From positions 1 to 30,785 of the IMG/VR virus record IMGVR_UViG_3300032296_000873: a stretch of DNA of 30,785 bases, one strand, 5' to 3'. The notes under the pieces are model-generated. The model was not told the origin of the DNA, made no database searches, and worked only from the letters and a program-made list of their open reading frames with translations. Both the position numbers and the translations under genes were made by a program. Of this stretch, positions 23,070-30,616 are shown piece by piece (within the stretch, counting starts at the first letter, position 1; every line of letters begins with the position of its first letter). This stretch comes from a virus.

Positions 23070-24101
23070 TTAGGCGGTGAAGTCGAACTTACCGAAGGCC
23101 AGCGGGTTGTACACGCAGAGGCCAGCAACCGCTTCGATGAGACGGGCAGGGCCGCCACCATTGTCCGTCAGTTCAGTGACACCAGCGACATTGCCGCCGT
23201 AGCGAACTTCGACCATATCAAACGGGATGATATAGCCGGAGAAGTTGTTCTTCAGGAACAGGCTCGGGTGCAGACGGATCTGACCGAAGTCGCCTTGGAA
23301 CACATCCACGGAGGAGATGTACGAGGACTCGTCAGCCTCGCGGCTCAGGGTGCGAACGGCCGAGAGGGTGTTCGTGCCACCGCTGGAGGGCGTGGTGAAG
23401 ACGAGGTTGGTGAAGGCGCGCTTCAGGGTCGGGCCGACAATCGCGTCATAGTTCTTGAACTGACCTGTCTGGTTGTAGATACCAGTCAGGATGTCCTGAA
23501 CGACAGTCTCGGTGAGGGCAGCAGTGCCGACAGTCGAGATCTGAGCAGCGGAGGGGCAGAAGGCCGAGGCGGCAGCCGGGAGATCGACAGTGTCGATGTT
23601 GGCGGCGGCGACGATCCACTTGTCGAGACCACGGGTGCGGTAGCCGACTGTGCCGTTATCGACCTGAGCGGTCTGATTGCTGCACATCGCGACTTCCATA
23701 TCGCGCTTGATCATCGTGATCGCCTTGGAGACATTGTTGGCGAGTTCGTCACGGACACCAGCGATGTTGGCGACATCCTGAGTCAGTTTCGAGACGCGAA
23801 CAGCCTTGCGGAAGATCTGGATGCGGTTCGACAGTTCGACGCGGTACTGAGTACCGCCATCGTTGACGAAGTTAGATGTGCCAGAGGCCGGATCGACATC
23901 CGTGCCATCGACAACCGGGGTCGGGGCGGCGGCAGCCGGGAGGCGGTCAGCCTGCCAGCGGAAGATGGTGTTACCGGGCTGGGAAGCCTTCTTCGCCATC
24001 GAGGTGAAGGGGGTGTCCTTCGCATCGACCATAGCGATGAGGTTGGCGAGGTCTTCGCGCTTACCAGCGTTGACAATATTGCGTTCAAGTAGGGAGGCCA
24101 T
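23070..24101 (-). CDS. Major capsid protein, SU10-like type
   Basis: This 343-residue protein follows the scaffold gene and resembles the SU10-type major capsid family (HK97-like fold). Recognisable parts are KREDLANLIAMVDAKDTPFT at 14-33, IFRWQADRL at 46-54, then a helix with VRVSKLTQDVANIAGVRDEL and ITMIKRDMEVAMCSNQ, and YRTRGLDKWIVAA. These regions correspond to the N-arm, E-loop and long spine helix seen in relatives. Several hundred copies should form the icosahedral or elongated head. No delta domain or cleavage site can be read from the sequence. The start codon has no Shine-Dalgarno; the preceding 15 bases on the coding strand are C/T-rich. Confidence 0.88.
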   Translation of the reverse strand: MASLLERNIVNAGKREDLANLIAMVDAKDTPFTSMAKKASQPGNTIFRWQADRLPAAAAPTPVVDGTDVDPASGTSNFVNDGGTQYRVELSNRIQIFRKAVRVSKLTQDVANIAGVRDELANNVSKAITMIKRDMEVAMCSNQTAQVDNGTVGYRTRGLDKWIVAAANIDTVDLPAAASAFCPSAAQISTVGTAALTETVVQDILTGIYNQTGQFKNYDAIVGPTLKRAFTNLVFTTPSSGGTNTLSAVRTLSREADESSYISSVDVFQGDFGQIRLHPSLFLKNNFSGYIIPFDMVEVRYGGNVAGVTELTDNGGGPARLIEAVAGLCVYNPLAFGKFDFTA

Positions 24102-24122
24102 AGTAGTATAGGGAGGTAGGGA

Positions 24123-25157
24123 TTAAATGAAGCCTTTGGATAGCAGAACCTTAGCGAGGTCTTCAGCGTTGTTCGATTTGACGAATCGACTCTCAGCATT
24201 CTTGGCACTGGCTGTCTTAGTGCTAGTCTTTACTGGAGCAGCGGTAGGACGAACTGGCTGTACAGGTGCTTTGTTGGAAACCTGACGCATCGTAGTCTTC
24301 GACTCCCGAGCCATAAACCCACGGATGTAATCGCCCACGAAGAGCATATAATCCGGATGATTCTTGAACTGCGGGAAGTTATTGATGACTTGCTGCGCCA
24401 ACTGGTACTCCTTGGCCTGCGGTGTCTTCCACCACGGATATTCAGATTCTGCGATAGGTCGGATCGTATCGTAGGCGTTAATCTTGTTCATCTGCTTGGG
24501 CAGGTGAATTTCGATAGCCTTCGTAGAATTGACCAGCATCTTGCTGACATCTTCAGGGCCATATTCGGTATCCCCCATAACGAAGCCGTTAGGGTTCTCC
24601 ATACACTTGTATCTTAGCCACCGGGCTTGCTCGATCTCCTTCTCCACATCGGCTTTCGTATTAAGGTTGGCAAACGGATTTGATGCGTCTGTGACGCTAG
24701 TTTGGTTCGCCGACCCCGAAGCCTTGGTTTCAGAGATTTCTTGCTTCAGAGATTCGACCTCGCTGCGAAGCCTTTCGGCCTCTTCTTCAGCCTGCTTGCG
24801 CTTGGCCGTCAACTTGTCGATTCGCTTCTGAACGCCCTTGGAGAGGTTATCGCTCTCTCCGTTGTCTTCCGCTGACTGTGAAGGAACTTCGTCTTCGCCA
24901 TCCTCGGCCGGGGGGAGTTCCGTGTCAGTTACTTCGTCCTGCTGGGACGCTTCACTGTCGATGGTATCCTTGACCTCCGTTTGGACTTCGCCCTCATTGT
25001 CTGGTTGGGACTGTCCAGCCTGCTCATCGTCCCTGAACAGGGTATTGCGGAGAAGATCCGCAAGTGATTCTTGATTCAACCCGGACTGGGGCTGGTTTGA
25101 CTGTACCTCGGGGTTGTTTTGAGCCGTTCCGATCTCGGCATTAGGGTTTTCTGACAT
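24123..25157 (-). CDS. Scaffold / capsid assembly protein
   Basis: The 344-residue protein has the composition typical of scaffolds: an acidic, Gln/Asn/Ser-rich first ~105 residues (EDGEDEVPSQSAEDNGE), a coiled coil at ~108-145 (LTAKRKQAEEEAERLRSEVE), a helical middle with ARWLRYKCMENPNGFVMGD, and a basic C-terminal tail (~295-344) that ends KVLLSKGFI. A basic C-terminal end of this sort binds the capsid inner surface in other phages. Position between portal and capsid genes is the standard place. No protease motif was seen, so the scaffold probably leaves the prohead without an encoded protease in this window. Confidence 0.8.
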   Translation of the reverse strand: MSENPNAEIGTAQNNPEVQSNQPQSGLNQESLADLLRNTLFRDDEQAGQSQPDNEGEVQTEVKDTIDSEASQQDEVTDTELPPAEDGEDEVPSQSAEDNGESDNLSKGVQKRIDKLTAKRKQAEEEAERLRSEVESLKQEISETKASGSANQTSVTDASNPFANLNTKADVEKEIEQARWLRYKCMENPNGFVMGDTEYGPEDVSKMLVNSTKAIEIHLPKQMNKINAYDTIRPIAESEYPWWKTPQAKEYQLAQQVINNFPQFKNHPDYMLFVGDYIRGFMARESKTTMRQVSNKAPVQPVRPTAAPVKTSTKTASAKNAESRFVKSNNAEDLAKVLLSKGFI

Positions 25158-25261
25158 AACAGGGATGCGCTCCCAGAGGCGTATGGGGAATAACCTCAGA
25201 AACCAAGCATCGTCAATGGGGTCACCCCCTGTTTGTAACTTTTGGCAACTTCTGTCCTAAC
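25158..25261 (-). promoter_or_regulatory. Intergenic gap with 11-bp palindrome and weak promoter-like site
   Basis: At 104 bases this is the longest gap inside the head-tail gene block, in an operon where most genes overlap. It contains the palindrome GGGGTCACCCC at 25218-25228 and, on the coding strand just after it, TTGACG followed at 16 bases by GTTATT, a weak -35/-10 pair. It could be an operator, a processing site, or an internal promoter that boosts scaffold and capsid synthesis. No U-run follows the palindrome, so a terminator is not supported. Confidence 0.3.
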
Positions 25262-25501
25262 TCAAGAGCCGTACTTGCCTTCCCGGGACTCCTGTTGCTG
25301 GATGAGAAGCAAATCTTTGAAGTCCTTGAGCGCCTCGGCGCGACCACAGGCGTGGATCCGCTTTTCCCCTTCCGTAGAGTAAGAAATAGCCCGGTCTACC
25401 TCGGCCTCAACACTAGCGTCAAGGAAAGCAAGTACCGCATCGAAGACCTCATTGGTCTCGAAAGACAGTACCCGCTTATGGTCATTGATGGATTTAGCCA
25501 T
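25262..25501 (-). CDS. Small hypothetical protein between portal and scaffold
   Basis: A 79-residue protein starts 3 bases after the portal stop. It is helical with a mixed charge pattern: ETNEVFDAVLAFLDASVEAE, then KRIHACGRAEALKDFKDLLL. The H-A-C-G-R-A-E-A-L segment is memorable and I recall similar short proteins near phage portal genes, but no function is known to me. A head assembly accessory role would fit the position. Confidence 0.65.
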   Translation of the reverse strand: MAKSINDHKRVLSFETNEVFDAVLAFLDASVEAEVDRAISYSTEGEKRIHACGRAEALKDFKDLLLIQQQESREGKYGS

Positions 25502-25504
25502 AGA

Positions 25505-27655
25505 TTAGTATCCCGGCTGCTGGGGCTGCTGAGACTGCTGACCCTGTTGAGCCATCTTATCGGACACTGGAGTAACCCCGATACGGCCGATAGACTTGTT
25601 CTGCTGCTGGGAAATGCTCATCTGGAGGTTTTTCGTATAGTTCTGGAAGAGCATCTGGAACTGCTCGTCCTGCTGGGCAGCAGCCTGTGCCTTCGGGTTC
25701 TTCTGGATGATATCCTGCACGAACTGCAACTTGGACTGGGCAGCAGGGTCGTTCTCGACATATTGCGGCTCCATACCAGCCATCATCTTGGCGATGTCGG
25801 TCTGGACATCGGCGTACATCTTCTGGGAGGCAGAAGCCTGATCCAGCAGGATATCCTTGGCGGCTTCAGGGCTGATGGCCTCGACAAAGCGGGCGGTCAA
25901 CTTGTTGCGGTCAATCACGCCACCAGCGTCCATCGGGACGACAAAGGACGAGATTGCCTTCAGTTTCTCAAGGACATAGTCCGTGTCAAGTTCGCGCACA
26001 TTATACGAGACATTGAAGTCGTACATAGCCGATAGTTCCTGCGGCTGGAGAACGATAGGCATACCCACGACACGCTCGATTTCAGCGCCATCCATATACT
26101 GGAGCGACAGGGAAACGACCTGCTTATAGATCTTGCTCCAAGAGGACAGCCAGTTGTTGACCATAAACTGCTGGGTCATCTGGGTCTTGGTCGGGACGAT
26201 ATTCGGGTGATATAGGCCGAAATAGTCCGCATTGCTCTGCTCGACCCGATCAATCAGGTTGAAGGCAAGGGCAGGGTTGCCAGACGGGGGCGACAGGAAT
26301 GTGTAGTCGTCCGGGGTGGTGACAGGAAGCAGGCCGCCCGGCTGGATGATATTCTGCGTACCGAGGCGCTTCTTGACCTTGATGGGCGGCAGGGTCTCAA
26401 AGGCCGTGCGGTCACGGATAGAGTCGCGCTGCGCCTTGATTTCCATCTGGTCTGTGTAGGCCAGTTCGGGGACACCACGGCATTCCACGATAGAACGGCG
26501 CAGACGCTCGCGGCGGTATTCCACGAAAGGATACAGGCCGTGGGCGTAATCAAGCATTTCGTGCTTGGCGAACAACTTCTCCCGGGTGTTAGGGCAGAAG
26601 ACAGTGTAGTAGATGCACGGAACGCCGTTCTCGTTGATTTGACGAGTGTAGGCGTAGACGATTTCAATCAGATTGTCGGCGCGCTCAAGCGTGTTGCCGA
26701 TATTTGTCGTGGCCGGAACAAGGTTAGGTTCGGAGTACCAGTCGGACATACCAGTCGTCTGGGAGGCTTCTTCGACAAAGGCTTCGTCCCACTGGGAAGT
26801 CTTGATCATCTCACGCAGTTCCACCTCGGTCATAAAGGTGCGCCGGAAGATTACGCGGGCATCCTGAAGGTCGAGGGTCTCGGGCGGGAAGCAGATTTCG
26901 TCAAACGGCTTGAGGGCGGCGACAACAGGAGCGTTGGAAACGGCGTATTCCTGATTGAATGTGGCAACGCCAGCAGACATCAGTTCGTCAGCGACACGGG
27001 CAGCGTCCTCTTTGCTAAGGCCAAGCAGGCTCATCAGGGCGCTGACGCTATAGTCGCTAGTGCCAGTAGCCTTGAGGCTGTTGACGGCTTCTCCGGCAAT
27101 AATGTCACCAGACATACCGCGCTGCTCAAGTTCTGCCAGCGTCATCGAGATGGCACGAACACCAAGACGGCGTTCCCACCCGATATGAGCGACAGACCAG
27201 CCAAACTGCTGCGTGTACTGTCCTAGGAGTTCAGCCTCAGTGAGAAGATCAGCCCGCATCTTGTTGTTCACGACCCAGTCGGCGAGCGTCTGGATAGAGG
27301 AGGCGCGGGCGGCATCACCCACCTCAGTGCCACCGACACGCAGGCGAGCAAGTTGCCAAGCAGAGACAAGGATGACGACCAATTCGTTGATGGTCTTATC
27401 GACCAAGCGACAACGGACATCGGAAGCACCTTCAAACGGGAAAGCCTGATCGCCTTCGTTAAGGTTGCTGCTATGTTTCTTGCCGTCATCTGACTGGCCT
27501 TCCCAGCGGGCGAGACGAATGTCATCGTTAGAGTTCAGGCGAGCGACATTGCCGCCATTGTACAGGGAACGCTGGAGTTCGCTGCGGAGTTCACCGATAT
27601 CCGGTGTTTCCGAGTAAAAAGCCAGTTTATCCTTGCTGTTGTTCTTGTCTGCCAT
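25505..27655 (-). CDS. Portal protein
   Basis: I choose the ATG at 27655 (MADKNNSKDKLAFYSETPDI, 716 residues) over the longer frame to 27718, which would lie inside the upstream small gene. The size, position after the large terminase and composition fit podovirus portal proteins, which form the dodecameric ring for DNA packaging. Features include a conserved start region (NEGDQAFPFEGASDVRCRLV), a central helical clip/stem region (LGQYTQQFGWSVAHIGWERR), and MEIKAQRDSIRDRTAFETLP typical of portals with a wing domain. The C-terminus (~680-716) is Gln/Pro-rich and likely disordered. The start overlaps the preceding small gene by 29 bases and lacks a Shine-Dalgarno. Confidence 0.85.
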   Translation of the reverse strand: MADKNNSKDKLAFYSETPDIGELRSELQRSLYNGGNVARLNSNDDIRLARWEGQSDDGKKHSSNLNEGDQAFPFEGASDVRCRLVDKTINELVVILVSAWQLARLRVGGTEVGDAARASSIQTLADWVVNNKMRADLLTEAELLGQYTQQFGWSVAHIGWERRLGVRAISMTLAELEQRGMSGDIIAGEAVNSLKATGTSDYSVSALMSLLGLSKEDAARVADELMSAGVATFNQEYAVSNAPVVAALKPFDEICFPPETLDLQDARVIFRRTFMTEVELREMIKTSQWDEAFVEEASQTTGMSDWYSEPNLVPATTNIGNTLERADNLIEIVYAYTRQINENGVPCIYYTVFCPNTREKLFAKHEMLDYAHGLYPFVEYRRERLRRSIVECRGVPELAYTDQMEIKAQRDSIRDRTAFETLPPIKVKKRLGTQNIIQPGGLLPVTTPDDYTFLSPPSGNPALAFNLIDRVEQSNADYFGLYHPNIVPTKTQMTQQFMVNNWLSSWSKIYKQVVSLSLQYMDGAEIERVVGMPIVLQPQELSAMYDFNVSYNVRELDTDYVLEKLKAISSFVVPMDAGGVIDRNKLTARFVEAISPEAAKDILLDQASASQKMYADVQTDIAKMMAGMEPQYVENDPAAQSKLQFVQDIIQKNPKAQAAAQQDEQFQMLFQNYTKNLQMSISQQQNKSIGRIGVTPVSDKMAQQGQQSQQPQQPGY

Positions 27656-27842
27656 AAGTTTGTGTGTGTTGGTCGATATATTGCAAAAGGGATGACTTGT
27701 GGAAGCGATGCTGTCCACCTAGGGTAGTATAACACCGAATCTGACCTGTTTTGCGAAGTTTGTCCAATTCTCTGACATCAATACCTGTCATTCTCTTCGC
27801 AGCCGATCTAGAAAGCAGCATAGGGTATTCTTCTGGCTTCAT
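27627..27842 (-). CDS. MerR/excisionase-type HTH protein
   Basis: The 71-residue protein begins directly after the terminase stop with no gap. LLSRSAAKRMTGIDVRELDK (9-28) then IRCYTTLGGQHRFHKSSLLQ (34-53) fits the MerR/excisionase HTH pattern: S-x-x-A-x-x-x-G, L-x-x-x-x-x-G-x-I, a GG-x-x-R-F wing, and a final helix ending in YI. This is a DNA-binding fold. Since it sits between large terminase and portal and no other small terminase is evident, it could recognise the packaging site, or act as a late regulator or Xis-like factor. A Gln-rich tail follows. The fold is well supported; the role is inference. Confidence 0.78.
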   Translation of the reverse strand: MKPEEYPMLLSRSAAKRMTGIDVRELDKLRKTGQIRCYTTLGGQHRFHKSSLLQYIDQHTQTYGRQEQQQG

Positions 27843-29453
27843 TTAGTACGAGCCGCCCCCCTTGCACTTGAAGTGATTTTCTTCATACTCCTCTGGACTT
27901 AGTACCATCAGGTAACGCAGGCAGTCAACCGGGTCTTTGGAAGCACCCTTGTCCCCGTCAGCCCCAGTCCATTCACGCAACGAATAGATGAGATTTTGGC
28001 AATGCTTGGAAACATACAGTTTCGGTTCGTTGATTGGAGACAAAGGCTGGCTAGGGTCGTGCGCCAGAGCGTCATTGATGAGCGCCACCCCCTCCTCGAT
28101 GCGTAGGCCGGGTGCAGGAGTGAAGAACATCGGGTCTGGGTCGGTTTCTAGCAGTTCGATAAGGGAAGTGCCGTGTTCCTTGCCAGCGGCCTGTGTAGCC
28201 CCGGCTCTAGGGTCAATATAGCGATCCTCGACCACTTCCTCACCCTCAAGGCCACGGATAATCTCCTTGTACTCGTTAATTCCTCGCCCGCCGCCTGCTC
28301 GTTGAGCCGGGCCAGCCTTTCCGTCCATTTTGGAGTCCGGAAGCGCCCATTCCCCGTAAGTAGCGTCCGGCCACTCACGATAAACATACCAGCGGGTCTT
28401 TTCACCCTGTCCGACAGCCCGAAGCCACAGCATAAACCAGTTTCTGGCTCCTGCCGGGTCAATAACCATATAATTCGTGCCTTGTTCGGGGATTTTGTCG
28501 TGGTCAATCTCGTTAAGGTCGCCAAATCGTGGGAATTGCGCCCCGGCAAGGCTTTCAGCCCAACCATAGGCTCGGATCTTCTTCTCGTAGGTCGTCTTGC
28601 CCTCTAGGGTCTTACAAAGTTCGTCAAATGGGTTGTACGGGTTGAATTGGGAGTGAAACCAGACCACCCCAGCGTCCTTACCACGCGATTTGGCCCGGAA
28701 GGGCATATGGCCGTTAGGCACGCCCGGCGCGTGCTGAATATTCTGGTCTAGGATGGGGGCTGGCCTGCTTTCCAGTATCTTAGCGCCGGAAATGTACTCC
28801 TTGACAACATTCGTGTACCCGGAAATGGGGGTAAATGTCGTGATAAGCCTACCTCGGCGGGTAACGATACGATACCTAAGCGTTTCGATCCAGTCCAGCG
28901 GCACAAGTTCATCGCACCAGATGACATCGCACTCGCCACCCTCGATAACCCGCTTTTCTTGAGCATAATTCAGGAAATAGCACTGGCTGCCGTTAGGGAA
29001 GATGAAAGTCCCGTCCGAAAAGCCGTTTTTCTGGGAATATTGGATGTTCGTGACCCGCCCCTTCTTCAGGGACTTGTATTCCGGGGGCAAATACTTCCAG
29101 ATGACATTCTGCTGCATCTCGATGGACGACTTGGATGTCGTGTGTAGACACCAGACACGCGCATTCGGCGTATTGACCATCGTAGAGACAACCCGCTTGG
29201 CAGCCCACTCGGTCTTGCCCGCTCGATTGCCCCCAAGTACGCAAATCTCCTGATAAGTCTTCAGAAAAGCGTCCGCTTCCTTCCAGTGAAATGGTTCGTA
29301 GCCGTGGCGGTAGGGGTCAGTCTTCTCAGCAACGATCTTCTCTTCTCGGATCCGAAGGATCCGAGCGACTTCCTCTGCACCTACCTTTTCGGTCAGATTT
29401 TTAAGATCCTCTTGGCTGGGGATCTTGAGGACTGGATGGGGGCTAAGTTTCAC
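27843..29453 (-). CDS. terL: Terminase large subunit
   Basis: This 536-residue protein carries the full set of packaging motor motifs. Walker A is GGNRAGKT at 74-81, Walker B DVIWCDE at 176-182 with the catalytic Glu at the end, and motif III LITTFTP at 203-209. The nuclease domain shows acidic residues in VIDPAG (D332), IDPRAG (D414) and KDPVDCLRY (D507, D510). It pumps DNA into the prohead through the portal and cuts the concatemer. Translation appears to start at GTG 29453, which overlaps the previous gene's stop as GTGA; no Shine-Dalgarno is seen, so coupling to the upstream gene is likely. The next gene follows without a gap. Confidence 0.95.
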   Translation of the reverse strand: MKLSPHPVLKIPSQEDLKNLTEKVGAEEVARILRIREEKIVAEKTDPYRHGYEPFHWKEADAFLKTYQEICVLGGNRAGKTEWAAKRVVSTMVNTPNARVWCLHTTSKSSIEMQQNVIWKYLPPEYKSLKKGRVTNIQYSQKNGFSDGTFIFPNGSQCYFLNYAQEKRVIEGGECDVIWCDELVPLDWIETLRYRIVTRRGRLITTFTPISGYTNVVKEYISGAKILESRPAPILDQNIQHAPGVPNGHMPFRAKSRGKDAGVVWFHSQFNPYNPFDELCKTLEGKTTYEKKIRAYGWAESLAGAQFPRFGDLNEIDHDKIPEQGTNYMVIDPAGARNWFMLWLRAVGQGEKTRWYVYREWPDATYGEWALPDSKMDGKAGPAQRAGGGRGINEYKEIIRGLEGEEVVEDRYIDPRAGATQAAGKEHGTSLIELLETDPDPMFFTPAPGLRIEEGVALINDALAHDPSQPLSPINEPKLYVSKHCQNLIYSLREWTGADGDKGASKDPVDCLRYLMVLSPEEYEENHFKCKGGGSY

Positions 29454-29605
29454 TTCTTCTTGGTCAACTTACGCTTGGTAGCGCAAGGCTTATAAGAAGT
29501 CTTAGGCTTGGCCTTGATAACCACCTTGATTTCTGGCTTTGAGCCGGAAAGTGCCTTGTCGATGAACGACCAGAGACGGGAAAATAGGCTGCTAATGTCA
29601 GGCAT
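29450..29605 (-). CDS. Small basic protein (51 residues) before terL
   Basis: This short frame starts at an ATG directly downstream of a strong promoter and ends by overlapping the terminase GTG start (GTGA), so it probably couples terL translation. The product begins MPDISSLFSRLWSFIDKALS, a possibly amphipathic helix, and ends in a very basic tail (KPKTSYKPCATKRKLTKKK). The basic tail suggests nucleic-acid or membrane contact. No family is recognised. The promoter geometry predicts an mRNA with only ~2 bases before this ATG. Confidence 0.6.
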   Translation of the reverse strand: MPDISSLFSRLWSFIDKALSGSKPEIKVVIKAKPKTSYKPCATKRKLTKKK

Positions 29606-29613
29606 AAGTAAGT

Positions 29614-29641
29614 TTTATACAGGTTATAAGAGTTCTGTCAA
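29614..29641 (-). promoter_or_regulatory. Strong sigma70-like promoter of the terminase-structural operon
   Basis: On the minus strand TTGACA (29641-29636, a perfect -35) is followed by a 16-base spacer and TATAAA (29619-29614, five of six -10 bases). The predicted start is near 29607, two bases before the ATG at 29605. It lies just downstream of the tRNA 3' end. This is the best promoter match found in the window. Confidence 0.7.
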
Positions 29642-29644
29642 GTA

Positions 29645-29719
29645 TGGAGCCTTGGGACGGAGTCGAACCGACAACCCCCTGTTTACAAAACAGGCGCACT
29701 GCCATTGTGCTACCAAGGC
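29645..29719 (-). tRNA. tRNA-Thr (anticodon UGU)
   Basis: Read on the minus strand, the cloverleaf is clear. The acceptor stem pairs GCCTTGG with CCAAGGC; the D arm pairs GCAC with GTGC around a loop containing GG; the anticodon stem CCTGT/ACAGG closes the loop TTTGTAA with anticodon TGT; the variable loop is 5 bases; the T arm has the TTCGACT loop, with one T-T mismatch in its stem. The discriminator base T is followed by an encoded CCA. It reads ACA (and by wobble other) Thr codons. It lies in the leftward transcript between two small genes and terL, two bases past the 106-residue gene. Codon supplementation for late genes is a common reason for phage tRNAs. Confidence 0.92.
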
Positions 29720-29721
29720 CG

Positions 29722-30042
29722 TCAACCATCAAAAATTTCTTCATCATTAACGCCTTCCTTGTAGGCTTCGTAGGCGGCCTTGATGGAATGCCACATCACA
29801 GGCTTGAAATGCTCTTTGGGAGACCCCGGGCCGAAAGTGACTACCTTGTACTTATCGTCCTTGACCTTGGCTACGATCAAACCCTCCTTGAAGTACTTGT
29901 TGAACGACCTGACGGCAAAGACCAGCGCCGCCTCGGCCTGCTCGTCATTCTCGCACTTGGTATCCGAGTAGATACCCCCGGAGACAATCTTGGCCTTCTT
30001 GATGACCTTGGCCTTAGGCTTCTTGGACTTCTTCTTAGCCAT
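29722..30042 (-). CDS. Hypothetical protein with Lys-rich N-terminus
   Basis: This 106-residue protein starts MAKKKSKKPKAKVIKKAKIV, a highly basic stretch that probably binds nucleic acid or is disordered. The rest is a compact mixed alpha/beta region (AALVFAVRSFNKYFKEGLIV, then KYKVVTFGPGSPKEHFKPVM) with an acidic end (NDEEIFDG). No known family is recognised. It shares one base with the stop of the upstream 144-residue gene, and its stop lies two bases before the tRNA, so the tRNA may be cut out of this transcript. Confidence 0.68.
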   Translation of the reverse strand: MAKKKSKKPKAKVIKKAKIVSGGIYSDTKCENDEQAEAALVFAVRSFNKYFKEGLIVAKVKDDKYKVVTFGPGSPKEHFKPVMWHSIKAAYEAYKEGVNDEEIFDG

Positions 30043-30476
30043 TACCAGCGACCTCCAAATCGGGGGTGTTTAGCCGCAATCCACATCTTGCCGTCAGATC
30101 GCAGGGGTACAACCATCCCTAGCACAAAATTCCGGCTGTCCTTGACCAACACATTCACCCGCTCGTAGCCCTTGTCGCGCACGATATCGCAGGCAATGAT
30201 CCGAGGGTTCGCAAACTTGGCCTTGACGATACCCTCTACTTGCTTCGGCGGTTCAATGGCATCCAACTCTTGCTCCAACTCCGGGTTGTCCACCCCAGCC
30301 ATCAGGCAAAGGTTATCGATCCCAATCCTCGTCCAGAAAACAGGCCACAGCGTCTTCGGCCCCTTGCTAGGCTTCCGAAACCAATGCGCCCCCTCTTCCA
30401 ACTTCTTACGAATCTCCCGCATCTGCTGCTTGGAAATCCCGGTCACCCGGATCAAGTCCCCTTCTGAATAGTCCAT
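30042..30476 (-). CDS. Putative DNA-binding protein, N-terminal HTH-like; possible small terminase or regulator
   Basis: First gene of the leftward block, 144 residues. The N-terminus (YSEGDLIRVTGISKQQMREI, then RKKLEEGAHWFRK) reads as a helix-turn-helix with G-I-S at the turn and a basic follow-up. The middle (~60-80) is acidic and Pro-containing (NPELEQELDAIEPPKQVEGI). The C-terminal half is beta-rich (RIIACDIVRDKGYERVNVLV, then GMVVPLRSDGKMWIAAKHPR). Being upstream of terL it could be the small terminase subunit, or an early regulator of this operon. The size suits TerS, but no TerS family signature is visible. A promoter-like site lies right before its ATG. Confidence 0.65.
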   Translation of the reverse strand: MDYSEGDLIRVTGISKQQMREIRKKLEEGAHWFRKPSKGPKTLWPVFWTRIGIDNLCLMAGVDNPELEQELDAIEPPKQVEGIVKAKFANPRIIACDIVRDKGYERVNVLVKDSRNFVLGMVVPLRSDGKMWIAAKHPRFGGRW

Positions 30477-30485
30477 ATTCCGGCC

Positions 30486-30513
30486 ATAATCCTAGTTAAG
30501 TTACCTTAGTCAA
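30486..30513 (-). promoter_or_regulatory. Candidate promoter just before the 144-residue gene
   Basis: On the minus strand TTGACT (30513-30508) is followed by a 16-base spacer and GATTAT (30491-30486). The predicted start is about 30479, three bases before the ATG at 30476, which would again give a nearly leaderless mRNA. The -35 matches five of six and the -10 four of six consensus bases. Confidence 0.5.
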
Positions 30514-30578
30514 TCTATTCCCCCAAGGCTTCCCGTTACGCTCATTCACATTCGCTCCACAAGAACCCTTTCCCCCTT

Positions 30579-30616
30579 GGGGGACTAAAGGGGGGATAGG
30601 GGATTATTAAGGGGGG
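30579..30616 (+). other. Four G-tracts, possible G-quadruplex
   Basis: On the + strand, G-tracts of 5, 6, 4 and 6 bases occur at 30579-30583, 30590-30595, 30599-30602 and 30611-30616, with loops of 6, 3 and 8 bases. This satisfies the usual four-tract rule for an intramolecular G-quadruplex. The first tract also forms CCCCC-TT-GGGGG with the bases before it. It overlaps a candidate leftward promoter at 30606-30634, so it could affect transcription or replication start, but this is untested. Confidence 0.5.

Noticed and set aside
23063-23161. N-terminal extension of the 120-residue head-region gene
   Set aside because: It would overlap the capsid gene by 92 bases; the start at 23062 just after the capsid stop is more natural.
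22989-24092. 367-residue rightward frame opposite the capsid gene
   Set aside because: The capsid family match on the other strand is clear; this frame is a codon-bias shadow rich in Asp, Val and Gly.
25218-25228. GGGGTCACCCC as an intrinsic terminator
   Set aside because: The stem is short and is not followed by a U-run on either strand; it was kept only as a possible binding site.
26540-27226. 228-residue rightward frame opposite the portal gene
   Set aside because: It overlaps a supported portal gene and has no recognisable feature.
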